This document shows, one piece after another, positions 31,758-48,839 of a stretch of DNA of 64,000 nt. Position 1 is the first letter of the stretch; each line of letters opens with the position of its first letter. The position numbers and the translations under genes are program-made. The notes under the pieces were generated by a model, which did no database searches, had not been told where the DNA came from, and saw nothing but the letters and a program-made list of their open reading frames with translations. The DNA comes from Kuschelorhynchus macadamiae (Eukaryota > Arthropoda > Insecta > Coleoptera > Curculionidae): contig JAUTXW010002190.1 of assembly GCA_030620095.1 (NCBI GenBank), positions 62,001-126,000 of the forward strand. Direction: 5' to 3'.

Positions 31758-34700
31758 GTGTCTAGGGTTAGGGTATTTGCGACCTGGCTAAGCCAGTGCT
31801 CTTAATTAGCAAATTAATTTCATCTACACGCTGTTAGTTACACTAAAAACAATAGGTAAATTTTAACGAATTCACTTTGATAAATAAATTATAGTAGGCC
31901 GCTAAAGGACTATGCCTATTAATATTATTGAAATAATTTTCGTAAGATAATTAACTGAAAATTTAAAGAATTCTCATTGAAAAATAAAAACTTACATTAA
32001 AAATCTGAATTATTCCTAATAATAAAAAACATTTTTTGGGGTATGAATTCCACGAATCTTAATCTTATCCTATTTGCTGCTCTAAAGAAACGACAATTTT
32101 TTCAATAGTATCATCATCACAGTGTGGTAACTTTCGTAATTTACTAATATTGAGTCTAAGCGCAGGGATATAGTCCCGGCCCCCTTGGGTTCCCAAAGAT
32201 TTGAATTAAGAGGGAGGGTAAATTAAAATTTTTAAATTTAGCTCGTTAATGAAAATCAACGATTAAAAAAAAGATCGTCGGTTTGATCAAGCGTCTCGTT
32301 TCTCTTACTTAAATTTTTTATTTCGTATAGGTACCAATCTACCAAATATAGATATAGGTACCAAATGTATAAAATTTTCGGTACCCGGACCCCCTGTTGA
32401 TTCGCCTGTATCACCACGGAAGAGGTGGATATCTTGTACCACGGAAGGGGTGGATATCTTGGTCATTTTCCAAATAATAAGGTGTATTCCTTGATCTCAA
32501 TTCCCGAGTCTCTCCAAATACACTAAAAGAAAAACGAGGTTTTCTAACAGTGTCCCTGGAATACCCAAGTTCAGAAGCATATGATACATTCGATTTATTA
32601 AATCTGGATCTTAGCCGGCTTATTCCACTTCGCGAAACCTTATTAAAGCAGTCAGCTACTTTAACTTGATGCATATTAGTTTTTCGCACTCAAAGAGATC
32701 TAGGTATTAATATTCACTGCACTTAAATAACGCGTTTTTTTGCAAAAATTATTTTTTACTTCACTTAGCCCTCTGAATCTATGACTTAAAAAATGAAGAT
32801 GGGACATTTTAATTCAAAATGGTGCCGCTATTAACAAATGGTTAGTGAGTCGAGCACAATGGCGTGTATGAAACTGAAGAAGCTCTAAAAATAACGGGAA
32901 AACTTGATACTAATAAAAGTTTTTACTTTTTGAGTACAACCCTGTATTTTTGTCATTTAAATTTATAGTATTTTTTTTCCACCGTTAGTACATTAAGGGA
33001 TAATTTTTAAGAAAATCACATACATTAATACCTAATACCTTTAATACTATTTTTATTGATTGCTTATGTATTTAAGTGCTCATTTTTTCATCAAAATTAT
33101 ATATGGTATTAAAGTAGCATTTTAATAGAGAAAATTTATCTATTGGATTCAATCTCAATTTTAGAACATTACCAACACAATAGAAAATCTCTAAAAAGCC
33201 CAAACTATCCATCAATTGCTGTCTTTGGAACACCTTAGATAAGTAATTGAAATTTCGCTTTTTCTTTTTTATATAAATGTAGTCCTACGCGAGCAACAAA
33301 TATACACGTTTGCGTTTTAACTGAAACAGTATTTTGAACCGAAATAACGAAATCGCTCCCCTTTGCTAATATTTAGCATTGAAGATGATAAGACAGCTTT
33401 CAGTTGTCAGCGTTTCTCTTTTACCCAAACATAGTAAATTCTATTATCATCTCTACTGTAACATAACATGATATTTTTAAAACTGAAAATGTTTTTTTGA
33501 ATGTAATAAACTTCCGCCAGAATATTCAACTTTTCCCTTGACTCTTTTATTCGTTTCTCTTGTTGATTCTGACCTGTTTTCGTTATGCAAGTCACATATT
33601 TGCAGGTTAAATCTTTTACCACCTAGTGTTATTTCGTAGAAATGTTAAACATTACGAATACAGTGTAATAGTGAGTTATTAAAATACTATTTTAAGGTTT
33701 GGGTATGTTTAATAACTGGTAAGGATGCACATTTTTGAAATTTAGACAAATCTAATACCTCCTCTGGTTAAAATAGAAGTAATTCTATGTTAAAAAAATG
33801 AAAATTGCTTTGACGAGTTTTGCTTAACCTTTAATTTGATCCATTGCTTTTGTCAGTTGTAGAACTTCTTTTGTTTCATTTTCGCGGGACCGCTTCAGTC
33901 TGGTATAAACTTCTTCAATATCGCAGCTATTTTGATATAAAAAGCCATTATATTATGCCACTAGTTTAGGAAAAATCTACAATGCATATTCCATAGTATT
34001 GACCTGCACTAGAATAAAGAAACTTTTTTTCAGAAGTTTTAAAAACAATGAATAATATTTAAATAATCCATCCATAATTAGTATTAAATTAATCAGCGTT
34101 TGTTGATATAAAATTCAGTATATTACTCTACGAAAACATAAAACAAAATTCCCATAAAATAAAATTTATATGTGCGTTTTTCCTGTAACACTAAAATAGA
34201 GCTGCTTAGTGTTAAGTTAGATGAAATTTAAATACAGTTGTAAGAGTATGAAGTGACGAGAGTATAATGATGTTATAGAAAAATAAACTGCGTGTTTAAT
34301 CCGAATCCTTGAGTTTGATGGTGAATATGGATGTTTTTCTTAAACGGAAATTCTAAATAGGTACCACGCCGTTTTTTAACGACACTTGCAATTTTTTATA
34401 AGAATCCTGCTTAACTGTGGCAGTTTTAATACTAAACATTTCATATTTGTTTTTCTATTTATTTTTAGTAATTTTTATAATTAACAGTGAAGGAGGTTTC
34501 ACCCTCTGTAAAATGTAACTTTATAAATAATGCATATTAAAATATTTAATTTCTTGCATTTTAACCTATAAACAGCGTTATCATTTTATGTTTGGGATAA
34601 AATAATCGAACAAAAGTAAAATCTACCGCATATTAGGGATTTAATTTTTCTTTTCCTTGTAGTCTTTAAAATATTAGTTATAGAAAATTTCGCGAAAAAC

Positions 34701-34779
34701 GGTTCTAAGAAACATAAGTAATGATACTCGTATGATATGTTTATAATAATTTTATATCAAACTATCTGTCATCCAGTAA
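31758..34779. other. unassigned AT-rich DNA
   Basis: About 3 kb without a recognisable gene. A near-perfect tandem pair, ACCACGGAAGRGGTGGATAT plus CTTG, lies at about 32413-32461, and GGTACC recurs near 32330-32390. The minus-strand frame 32689-32411 (92 codons) overlaps that duplication and has no recognisable motif. Confidence 0.5.

Positions 34780-38278
<3,499 letters not shown>

Positions 38279-38341
<63 letters not shown>
38279..38341. repeat. (TA)n microsatellite
   Basis: About 63 bp, directly left of the palindrome. Confidence 0.95.
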
Positions 38342-38342
<1 letters not shown>

Positions 38343-38599
38343 TTTTCATTCCGGGTGTACATCCGTTCACTACTGTCGTTCTGAAAAGAACAGTTTTGCT
38401 GACGTTTCTCCAAAATCACATTTGGCATTTTCGAAGCTTTCTTTTCTTGCATCCGAATAGAGACTGAGAGAGAATTGAGTCTCTATTCGGACGCGAGAAA
38501 GAAAACTTCGAAAATGCCAAATGTGATTTTGGCGAAACGTCAGCAAAACTATTCTTTTCAGAACGACAGTAGTGAAAGGATGTACACCCGGAATGAAAA
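38343..38599. repeat. 257-bp palindrome of Penelope-type terminal sequence
   Basis: From TTTTCATTCCGGGTGTACAT on the left to its reverse complement on the right, centred near 38471, with arms of about 120 bp and few mismatches. The arm resembles the terminal region of the Penelope-like relic at 59.70-59.80 kb (CATTCCGGGTG, CGTTCTGAAAAGAA, GCATTTTCGAAGC). It could fold into a long hairpin. Confidence 0.85.
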
Positions 38600-39589
38600 C
38601 ACATTGTATTTTTCCATCCGTGAAAAAATCAACATTTCGCGCTGATTAAATCTTTAACATTAGCCTAGCACGTATAGACAATTTTGCCCTCCGTTCATAT
38701 CGCAAAACAAAAGAAAACGTAGAACGTTTAGTTTCTGTAAATTATATGATCTCCTTTACATTAGCAACATTTATTTTCCTGGAAATTTAGTTTGGTTTAC
38801 GAGGAGATTTCAAAATATTTTATTGCGAATTTTGAGGAATTGATTCTTACCTATCAAATAACATATAGGCGAGAATAAAATTCCATTTTGATAGTATATC
38901 AAACTTCAAATTTTCTTAAGCAAATACATTTTTCGAAAATGTGTTTAACAAATGCTTTCATCAGACTGTATTGTCAGAGATTTAGCGTGGATGTTCCTCA
39001 ATCAATTTCCAATAATTAAAAGCTTATAAACGTTTATTATTATCTCTTTCTATACTTAATGTTATATGCACTTAATTTTTATTTGTTACTTAAGTGTCTG
39101 AAATTAAGCGGTGGACCTTCCAACGCAGTTAGTACATTTTTCGATATTACTTCAAGTTCGGTTACTATGAATGAGTCAGTGATATCAGTCAGATCCCCTT
39201 TAAATATTATCAATTGTATTTTAGGTAAAACGGCATGTTCACTCACAGGTCATTTCCTTCATTTCAAATAATTCGTAAAAATGTTTAATTTCACTACAAC
39301 GTTTATAAAAGTCAATTCTTGTTTTTTATTGCGCTTTAAGCTCCTCTGGATTTGAAACAAGCAAAATAATTAAATTAGGACGTTTTTCGAAATCCCTCAT
39401 ATTTTTAAAAATATTTTTGTAGCGTATTTTAAAGGTATTTAAACGGGATTCATCACCATGCGGCTGCATTGATGAAGCTAGTTTTAGCTTTTAAAAATGC
39501 ATTTTCGTTTGAGAGCCTTTTTTTTAAGTTAACTGTTATTTTATGTATGAACTCCTTAGGCGTTCTCTATTTAAACAGTAAAATTTTTT
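38600..39589. other. unassigned DNA
   Basis: Nothing recognisable. Confidence 0.5.
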
Positions 39590-40130
39590 TAAAATCGTTT
39601 CGGATATTGGATTTTTACCAAAATATTACTAGGTCATTCCCATATGATCCTTAATTTTTGACCAAAATTTGAAGTCAATCTGATGAGTTGTTTTTAAGCT
39701 ATGCCGCGAACTGTCAGACAGACAGACAAACCGATAGACGAACCGGCGGAATTGATGAAAACTTTTACCACTTGATTCCTACATAATACTTGATTTATGT
39801 GCAAAATTGAATAAGCACTTTTTTAGCAATAACTTTTTTAACATTTCACTAGGCCGCCATTTTGTTTTGCGATACTGGACTTTTACCAAAATGTTACCAG
39901 GAAATCCCCATATGGCCCTTAATTTTTAGCTAGAATTTGAAGTCAATTGGGTAAGAAGTTTTTTAGCTATGCCGCGAACATCAGACCGACAGGTAAACGA
40001 CAGACTGTCGGAATCGACAAAACATGATTTTCGGCATCTAGGAACCCTGAAACGTAAAGATCTGGAAAAATCTCGGAGGGTGATTTTTTCGCTGTTACAA
40101 TACTTCCCTTTTACGAAGGAAGCAAAATCG
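39590..40130 (+). repeat. dispersed GACA-core repeat copy
   Basis: Two successive units with ATGCCGCGAACTGTCAGACA, AGGCCGCCATTTTG and GGCATCTAGGAACC. It ends at ACAATACTTCCCTTTTACGA. Confidence 0.8.
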
Positions 40131-43100
40131 TGAGAAAGTGGTCATACCGCATAATATAAGTTCTCGCGATCACGATGTCAGTACAACAATTTTGTAATAG
40201 CTGAAAATTTGTTTACTACTTAATTATTATATATATAATTAAAGAAAAAAAGAGTCAGACCTCAGTTTAATGGAACAGACGCAGTCAGCAGTCGCTTAAA
40301 ATGTGGATATCGAGCATACACCATTGCGTCCTACTATCACTCATCTACACACTTAATATCATATCATATTGAAATTTGAGTGAGCCATTACAAAACTCTT
40401 GCAGTTTTTTGTTACGAGCTCTCCGACTATAACATCTTTTTGAATGGTACAAGATGGTAAGTAAAATTCAGAGGTTATCGTTTAAGATGTGGTGGTTATA
40501 CTTTAAAATACTGAGGTCCACAACTTTAGAAGGTGATTTATCGTTGGTTTTCGAGAAACAGTTAAAATGTTAATATTTTTCGATTTTTATGGATCTCGTA
40601 CATTGTGAGAGATATTTCAATTAAATTGGTACACGTTATACTATGTATGACTAATGTAATAAAGTCAAGTACATTTTTGGAAAAATCTTCAAGGTGTTTT
40701 TTCTTCGGGGTGCGACGCTTTGCTATAATTGTATGATGTTAGCTGATTATACACATTACACAGACAGACTCCTTTGTTTCATTAATATATCATTTGTTAC
40801 TGATATATTAACCATATTAAAGGAAGTTAATCATTTGCATAAAAGTCAGACTTCTTTTAACGTAGGTTTACTGATCTTCGATATTTTGATTATAACATAC
40901 AGACGTTAATCCGTGTCTATTGCTTTACATTAGTACAACTGAAAAAGGCTCTTTAAAATTACCTCTGCGATAAAGTTGCATAAATCTTACTCTATAACCT
41001 TATTTGACGCCATATTTTAAAATTCTGTTCCCCAAATTTGAACTTCGTGTAATCCATAGATAATACTTCCATTCAGCCAAATCAAATAAAACGATTCAAC
41101 GGAACCGATGCGATGTACGCTTTTTAAGCCCAGTCATGCATTGTATTGAGACATTTAAATCCTGTTAGAGCAGGGTCCGCTTTAAAACAAACATCTCATT
41201 CGTGATAAAACTGAAATATAAAAATAGAAGAGTTCGTTTGTTTGTTATGAAAAACGTTTTTTCAAACTAGAAGAAATACACTGCACATCGACTGACGTGG
41301 ATATTTAAATTTATTTAAGGTATATTTTTTTAAATCCTTATTTTAACTTGCTGTGATCAGTTTCGTTCGTCGAAGTTGTAGGTTATTTAAACCAGTTGAA
41401 AAATTTTAACTTTATTTCCCCATATTTAGATAATATCATTGTCTTGCGAAAAATTGAAGAAATTGGTTTTTCCAAGCTTTATTGCGCCAATGGAAAGATT
41501 TAATCCTTTTTTATCTTTTTTTTTTGTAAAAAAATGTAATGATTTATACTCGATAACTTAATGTTTTAGTTTAATATCCAAAAGATTATAATTAGTGATA
41601 TCAAAAGAGTTTGAGAGTCCAGCAGCAGCAGTTCCAGTGCACACCTACCATCACTGTTCCCTGCCAACAGCCTTCACACCATTGGATAATTCTCCAGCAG
41701 TAAACTATCTTCCAAAATCCTAGGTACTACCGACTTAGGGTAAAGGCTGCACCTGGGATCATTTTTATGCTTTTAATACTCATATTAAAATGTTGAGCAT
41801 TAAAACGGCAACAAGCAATATTTAGTTATCGGAGTCCGCGATACTTGTATTCTTGCTACTAGTCGAAAAGTTTATTTATATAAAACAATTTTGAAACTGG
41901 CTCTTTTATATCTGGACAAGTATGCGACCATACAGATAGATGACTAAAAATATTTAATAATTAACTATATATCAAATCGCTTGGTTTGCAGATTATAAGC
42001 ACAGACACCAGTGCTAGCAATCATCAAATAATTTACCAAATTTTCAAGGTTAACTCTACAACTTTTCAAAAAATATTTCAAAATTAACATTTTTCAAATA
42101 ATACTGCCAGTTTTGAATTTAAAAATTCGAATAATTATTGTTACTATTATATAAAATTATGCAAACATATCCAAGTAACCAACAAAAAGTCCTAGATTTC
42201 GATAAAAAACAGTTTGTTTATTGTTTTTCGCAATGAATCCCACTGAAACAAAAAATATAAATCCCCTCGAAAAAAGTTGACCCGAAACGTATTCAAATTT
42301 TAAAGAATTTCGAAATCTATAATATTTAAGAAAGAACAGAGCCATTCATAATACTTATATTAAGAACATAAATTGACAATTTACCAATTTGATCTCACAA
42401 TTCTTCGCAAATTGGCGAACTAGCCCTGTAGCACGGAAATTGTGTTTTGAGATTTCAGTCCCATCGAGATGGTAAAAGTGAAAGCGTCACTACAATACTA
42501 ATATTAGTACCATTCATGCTGTTACAGGCTATGTGGTATTGCGTCTCTGAAATGCAACATTAAAAAAAATAGAAAATATTGAAACTATACGTATATAAAA
42601 AAACATTGTTTCATATGACTTCAAAAATGGTGAAACTACATCAATTTAACACTATAATACATACATACATACTGGCAACAGGAAAGACTGATTGATGCTT
42701 CATTTATTCATCCTGTAATTATTAATGTGACTGATATAGGTTCGGATGATGACGATTATGTTACTTAAACAATTAAAGGAAACGATGCAGTTTTATTTTT
42801 TGAAAATATTGCACATTGGACATACAAGGTTTGGAGTTCTTTCAGAAATAAATATTTTTATATTCTGTTTTCTCCCATATTTACCTTTTTTTTACTTAGA
42901 TGTGGTTTAATACAACGGTTTAAGTAATTTAACTTTTAGATGATCTACTTCTCCTTTGGTAGACACTTTCGTTCGAAATATATTTTTCGGAAAAACATTT
43001 GAAAAATCATTTGACAAAATAATGGTAAAATATATTTTTTTTAAACTAGTCACAAAAACTGCATTTTATCTATCTAGAGCAGAAAATAAAAGAAAGAACC

Positions 43101-43259
43101 AGTAAAATATTTTGCTAGGAAGTTGGACCGTTATAAATACTTTTCCTGTCCGTTTCGTTCCGTTTTGTCCGTTTCCAAATACGTTTTCTGTAAATACTTT
43201 CTCTGTACTATGTGATACGTTCCACATTGGGGGGTATCTTTATTGGCCTTACATACTTT
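40131..43259. other. unassigned AT-rich DNA
   Basis: About 3.1 kb without recognisable coding sequence. A less AT-rich island at about 41620-41760 has no usable frame. Confidence 0.5.
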
Positions 43260-43925
43260 TCAATTGATAATATAATATGCGAATTTTTTTCAGATCTTCA
43301 CGTTTCGAGGTCCTTTCCGGCATAGAAAACATGTTTTTTTTTTCAGTTCCGTCGGTCTGTCTGTCTGTTGGTCTGTTTATTCGCGTCAACAATTAAAAGT
43401 CATATAGGAACGATCTGGTAACATTTTGATGAAAATCCAATATGAAGAACTACTTATCCAATTTGCCTCAAATTTCCCACAAAAATCAACTATTAGATAA
43501 TAATTACCTAGTAAACTTTTGGTACGAATTCAATATGGCCCAACAAACCGACGGCTTAATAAATATTTAAAAATTCAGTTTGAAAAAACTAGTTAATAGA
43601 TTGATTTCAAATTTTGTGCAACAATTCATTGTGGTATAGAGATGAACTGGTGAAATTGTGATACGAATTCAAGATGGCGGAACAAAATGGCGGCCAAATG
43701 AAATGTTTTTAATCGTGAAGAAAATTGCAAATTTCACATATATTTACCTTTTCCCGTCCCTACATGCCAAAAATTATGTTTGCTCAATTTCATTTATCTG
43801 TCTGTCAGCTTGTGGCGTAGCTAAAAACTACTTACCCAGTTGACTTCAAATTTGAATGAAACGGAAGATTCATACCGAGGGAAGTTCCGGCTAAAGAAAA
43901 TTTACCGATTTTTCCTCATATAACT
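43260..43925 (-). repeat. dispersed GACA-core repeat copy, reverse orientation
   Basis: Contains GTCGGTCTGTCTGTCTGTTG and AAGATGGCGGAACAAAATGG. It ends with CGAGGGAAGTTCCGGCTAAA, the same terminus as at 28.87 kb. Confidence 0.8.
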
Positions 43926-44928
43926 AATAAACGTGTTTTTTTTTGCGTTGTTGATATGAACCACAATTAGCAAACTGTACCAAATTGTAAAACTATGCAC
44001 TATTTTGAAATATTTTATCATTATTTGTAGAAAAAAAATCCGACAAATTACATTACGGAATTCGACTCTGTAGACATTTAACGACTTTTTGGTATCTTAT
44101 AAAAAAGAATTCAAAAAACAATTTATAGAATAATTAAGGAAATACTCCAAAATCATATGACATCAAAAAGCGTGACGTAAGACTGAACCCTCAGTTTACA
44201 GACTATACAGCAAGTTAATTAATATTGCTTTACTATGTCATTTAATGAAATGCTTTGCTTCCCAACAACCCAGAAGACATCAGAATTTTAAGTTGGATGA
44301 ATCTCCCTCGATAAAATAACTAACCGACGCAGACTTTGTCCCCAACTTCAGTAGAAATTCCCGTTTGCGTGTTGAGAAAATTCAATTATTAAACGCTTTC
44401 TACATTTTTTACGTCCAACTTCCATCCTTTAAGCTTACCTCTGCTCGTAAAATGAGACCTCCTGCTACTCATTCGAAAGGTGCGAAAACAAAAAAACGGC
44501 TGAAAACTGAAAGGAAAAGAATATTTCTTTGTAAATCTCTGTGACGAAGATTTGCGGAGATGTTACTACGTAAGAGATATTTTTTATACTTATCAATAAA
44601 ATAACACAGGCTTGTTTTTTGAGATCAAGCTGTTTCAATTTTTTTCGCATAATTAGGACTTATATTTACCTTAATTAATCCATTTCCCAGAAAATTAGAT
44701 TACATGTTTTTTACACGTTGAGAAACGAGTTAAAATCTCGTTTTAAATTGAACATTTATTGGAAAATTTATCAGCAGTAACTAGACCACAGTTGGGGATT
44801 CCCCGAGACTAGGTTTATTTCGAACAGAGGCCGATATTATTTAGTGTTAACTAAGTGATATTCAAACGGGCGTTGTCAATGAATTTGTCTAGTTCTATCT
44901 GTGTTTTGTTGTGCACTTCCATAAGAAA
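43926..44928. other. unassigned DNA
   Basis: No recognisable feature up to the ATG of the pseudogene at 44929. Confidence 0.5.
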
Positions 44929-46570
44929 ATGTCTAGTAGGTGTTGTAAAAATAAACCTGATTACTCTTGCTATATTTGTGGACAGGTCATAGTGAAAAAG
45001 TAAATGAAACATTACTGGTTTTATAAAAAATGCATACTTTGCTTACTTTAAAATGAAACTTAGAGATCAAGATAAATTTTGGGCACCACATGGTAGCTGC
45101 AAGACTTGCGAAGAAGCCTTTAGACGTTGGTTTAAAGCAGCAAGAAAAGCCTTACCGTTTGGAATATCAATGGTCTGAAGAGGACCTAGAAATAACATCG
45201 ACGACTGCTATTTTTTATCTTTATGATATCAGAGGTCACAAAATCACTAAAGTATTATTACTATCCTAATCTTTTGTCGGCAATACGACCAGTTGCACAT
45301 GATGCTGATATACCTGTACTTATTCCACCTAAAGTATTGCAGTCTAATGTCGAGTCTGACAGTTTTGAAGCATCTATCTCAAGAACCAGTGTACCGCAGG
45401 TATTTTCTCAGTTAAAACTGAATCATTTAGTCAAAGATTTAGGACTTTTAAAAGATCTTTCTGAGATTTTAGGATCCAGATTAAGCAAAAACATTTTATT
45501 GGTTTAGAAATCGTGAGGGTGAATTTGTCGATTACTTTGCCGCAGCTGGTTTAGTTGTATATTTCCAAAACGTATTGAGTTGATTATCCACCTTGGTTCT
45601 TCTGAATACAAACTTATTAAGTGGAGACTTTTTAGAGACTCATCAAAAAGAAGCCTTGCAGCTGTTCTACTACACAATGGCAATTTATATGCATCTGTTC
45701 CTATTGGTTATTCAACCCAACTAAAAGAAAATTATGAAAATCTTGAAGAGCTGCTCTTAAAAATAAACTGTAAGAAACACAACTCAATTCTATGTGGCGA
45801 CCTTAAGACTTAACATTACTTTTGTGTCAACAATCTAGATATACCAAATACCCATGTTTCTTGTGTGACTGGGTCAGTAGAGCATCAGACGACCACTGGA
45901 TTAAAAAAAACTTGCCACCAAGAAAAAATTTAACATTTTACTCCAAAAAATGTAATTTGGGAAAGCCTAGTTGACCCCAAAAAAATTTTATTTCCTCCTC
46001 TTCATATAAAATTGGGACTGATGAAACAATTTGTCAAAACTCCAGATAAAAATGGTGGTTGTTTTAAGTACTTGTGTGAACTATTTCTGGGTCTTTCTGA
46101 AGCTAAACAAAAGAAGGCATTCTTGTTGGGCGACAAATAAGAAAGTTAATAAAAATTAATGTAATTGAGATGGTTATGCAGGAAGATGAAAAAGGAGCCT
46201 GAAAAGTTTTAAAAGAAGTTATAAATAAGTTTCTAGGAAATCGAGAGAAAAAGAGTCAGAATTTAAAAATATTGTTAAAAACATATTTGTTGTATACATT
46301 TAGGAAATTAGGCTGTTATATATACTAGAATAAGAATTCACTTTCTACATGCTCATCTTGACTATTTTTCGGATAACCTCAATGATGTCAGTGAAGAGCA
46401 AGGGAAGCGCTTTCACGAAGACATTAAAGAGGTGGAAAGGCGATATCGAGGGCGTTAGGATGTCAAAATAATGGCCGACTACTGTTGTATGCTGTCGTCC
46501 AGCACAATATAAACGGAAAACAATTAAAATACGCTTTTCCGGAAAAAGAGAAAGATTTTCCAAGAAAATA
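44929..46570 (+). pseudogene. decayed copy of a multicopy protein family of unknown function
   Basis: A frame-hopping reading of the plus strand gives an ordered protein. The start at ATG 44929 gives MSSRCCKNKPDYSCYICGQ, a Cys-x2-Cys finger-like start. Then come KMKLRDQDKFWAPHGSCKTC (about 45050-45105), YPNLLSAIRPVAHDADIPV, LNHLVKDLGLLKDLSEILGS (45415-45480), KWRLFRDSSKRSLAAVLLHN (about 45618-45680) and NSILCGDLKT. After a frame break comes KYPCFLCDW. Further on are LFPPLHIKLGLMKQFVKT (about 45990-46040) and FLHAHLDYFSDN with VSEEQGKRFHEDI (about 46345-46425). I recall this order from an uncharacterised multicopy family in arthropods, often regarded as transposon-borne. No function is assigned. 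At least five stops or frameshifts are present. I saw no terminal repeats. Confidence 0.75.
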
Positions 46571-48839
46571 ATAGAATAATGAATGTTATTTTATGTATTT
46601 AATACTTTCTCGGTTTTATTATTTGTTTTGTTGGTTTGTTTGTTATTTATTATAAACATATATATAAATATTCTTATTTTTTATATTCTTGTAGTATTTT
46701 GTTTAAAAACATTACGGGAAAACAAAACTGAAAACCGCATCATTTAAATACATCATAGTTTGTAAGGACAAAAACCAGAAACAAAAAAAAAATACATCAT
46801 ACATCATCATCATAATAAATATCAGTTGAAAAATTCAATTCACATTTTATAAAGTATTTAAACGCAGAATTGTTACGAAAGGTTGTTGCTAGGCAATTTT
46901 GTGAATGACATTTGTTTTATCAAAAATTTCATGAACGATATTGCCAAATAGCAACTTGAATAAAAACAAGAGACATATTTTACTAGACAAAACTTGGTTG
47001 ATTAATAAATTATCCAATTATTAAAATGATTTGCGTTCAATATGCAGTTTCTTCATTGCTCTCAACTGCTGAAAATTGCTTTTCTGTTTTACCAAACTGC
47101 AGATTTTCAGAAGAGGGAGTTGTAGCATAGAATGTTTCACCATCGTTGTTATTTGTTCTTCGAAGGTTTTGTATTATTCTAGAATCAAGATCAAAATCCA
47201 TCTGTAAAAATGACTTTAGACAGGAAAAGTCCGCCCTTGGAGATTAATATTGCGCTTTTCTATGATCTCGGGGAATGGTCCTGCTCGGCATAGCTCTGAT
47301 GTAGATTTGTTTTTAACGAGCCAATCACTGCTTGCTAGGCTTTTGGAATCTATTCTTCCTGTGAACCGGCCCTTAATTCAATTCTCTTTGGAAATACTCA
47401 ACCTTTTACAACCTCGTTACCTCTCGTCTAGTTCAAATGAGCACAGTAACACATGGAAAAACTTTTTCTGTAGCCGTTCAGGGCTTTTCTTGTCAAAACT
47501 TCGTTTCATTTCTATAATTTCTTCGGAGGATAGGGCTTTAGAACTCAACTTACGTTTTGTCTGGGCAGCCCTGAAGTTGCTTTCCTCGGTATATAGATCA
47601 ATTTTTAAACTACGCCTTGAAATATTTGAATCATTTTTGCGGTAGTATTCCAAATGGATTTCTAACAGGATTCTTTATAGTTTTCACCGTAGCTTCGTTT
47701 TCCATTGATATATTTTTCTAGTTTCCAGAAAATTTCTTCTTATTTGCACTTTTTCGATCTCTGTGTGTTCACAGGAACATTTTTGGCTACCGCTGTTTCA
47801 GTATCTGATATGGATTCACTTCCAAATCTTATATTTTTTGTCACAGACATCGACAAATTGTAAATTTCTATGGAATTAATAGCAACAAACTTGAATAAAA
47901 ACAAAATAAATATTTTGCTAAACCAGAATACAAAAGAAACATTTTGATGAACATTGTTTTCCTTCGAATGTACGAAATAATTACAAAAAATATTTCGTGA
48001 TTATTAATTTTATTGAAATACCTTTCTGTTTTAACACAAATACTCATAAAAAACTATAAAAATATCATCTTATGTTTAATGAAAAACCCTATATATTATA
48101 TGTTCAGAATTCTTGCATTTTTAAAATGTTACTGCGTCTAAATCTAAATATTTTAAAAAAAGTACGGAGAAAATCAACAAAGAGTATGTCATACAAAAAA
48201 AATGTTATAATCAGAAAACAAGAACCAATTAATTAGTGTATAACATGCAGAGTATTCCATTTCAATACTTGATTTTTCAAATGACAAATTCTAGTAATTC
48301 AGAAAACAGTCCTTCAACTTTCATAACTGAAAATTTCAGCAACGTTTTTTAAAAATAAAGCGTCCAAAATTTTCCAAGAAACTCTATACAATTATTTTCC
48401 AAAATGCAAATATTAATAGGGCTTCAGAAAGATGCGGTCCGAGGGTCGCTTGCAGCCTTTGATACTTTGTTAATATTTTCAGGAGAACAAAAGGCATGGC
48501 GAAGTATATCAGTGAAACTCTCTAGAATATTTTAAAAATTATTAAATTAAAGAAAACTTCGTTTTTCAATATAATGTGGCGTAACGACGGAGTGAAATTA
48601 AAAATACTCATTTACTAGTAATCATTCAGATGAAAATATATTATTATCTCTATGCCTAGAATGTCATTTGTGTCATTATTAGGTCTTTGTTTGAAGTCAA
48701 AAAAAACTTAAAGAGTACAAGTACTTAAAAAGTACAAGTAATGTATATTGCAATTTTTAATAAAACGTGGGACTCTTACTCAGAGAGAAACTCCAGATAA
48801 TTGGGTACAACCAATCGGTAAACCACTCAGTTTATAAAA
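46571..48839. other. unassigned DNA, possible coding scrap at 47417-47850 (minus)
   Basis: On the minus strand, from an ATG near 47848, broken frames read MSVTKNIRFGSESISD. Later, at 47653-47417, there is a 78-codon frame rich in Lys, Arg and Ser. I do not recognise it. The overlapping plus-strand frame 47250-47645 is also unassigned. The rest shows nothing. Confidence 0.3.

Noticed and set aside
47250..47645. 131-codon plus-strand frame
   Set aside because: No recognisable motif and it overlaps a minus-strand frame of similar quality. Coding status cannot be decided.
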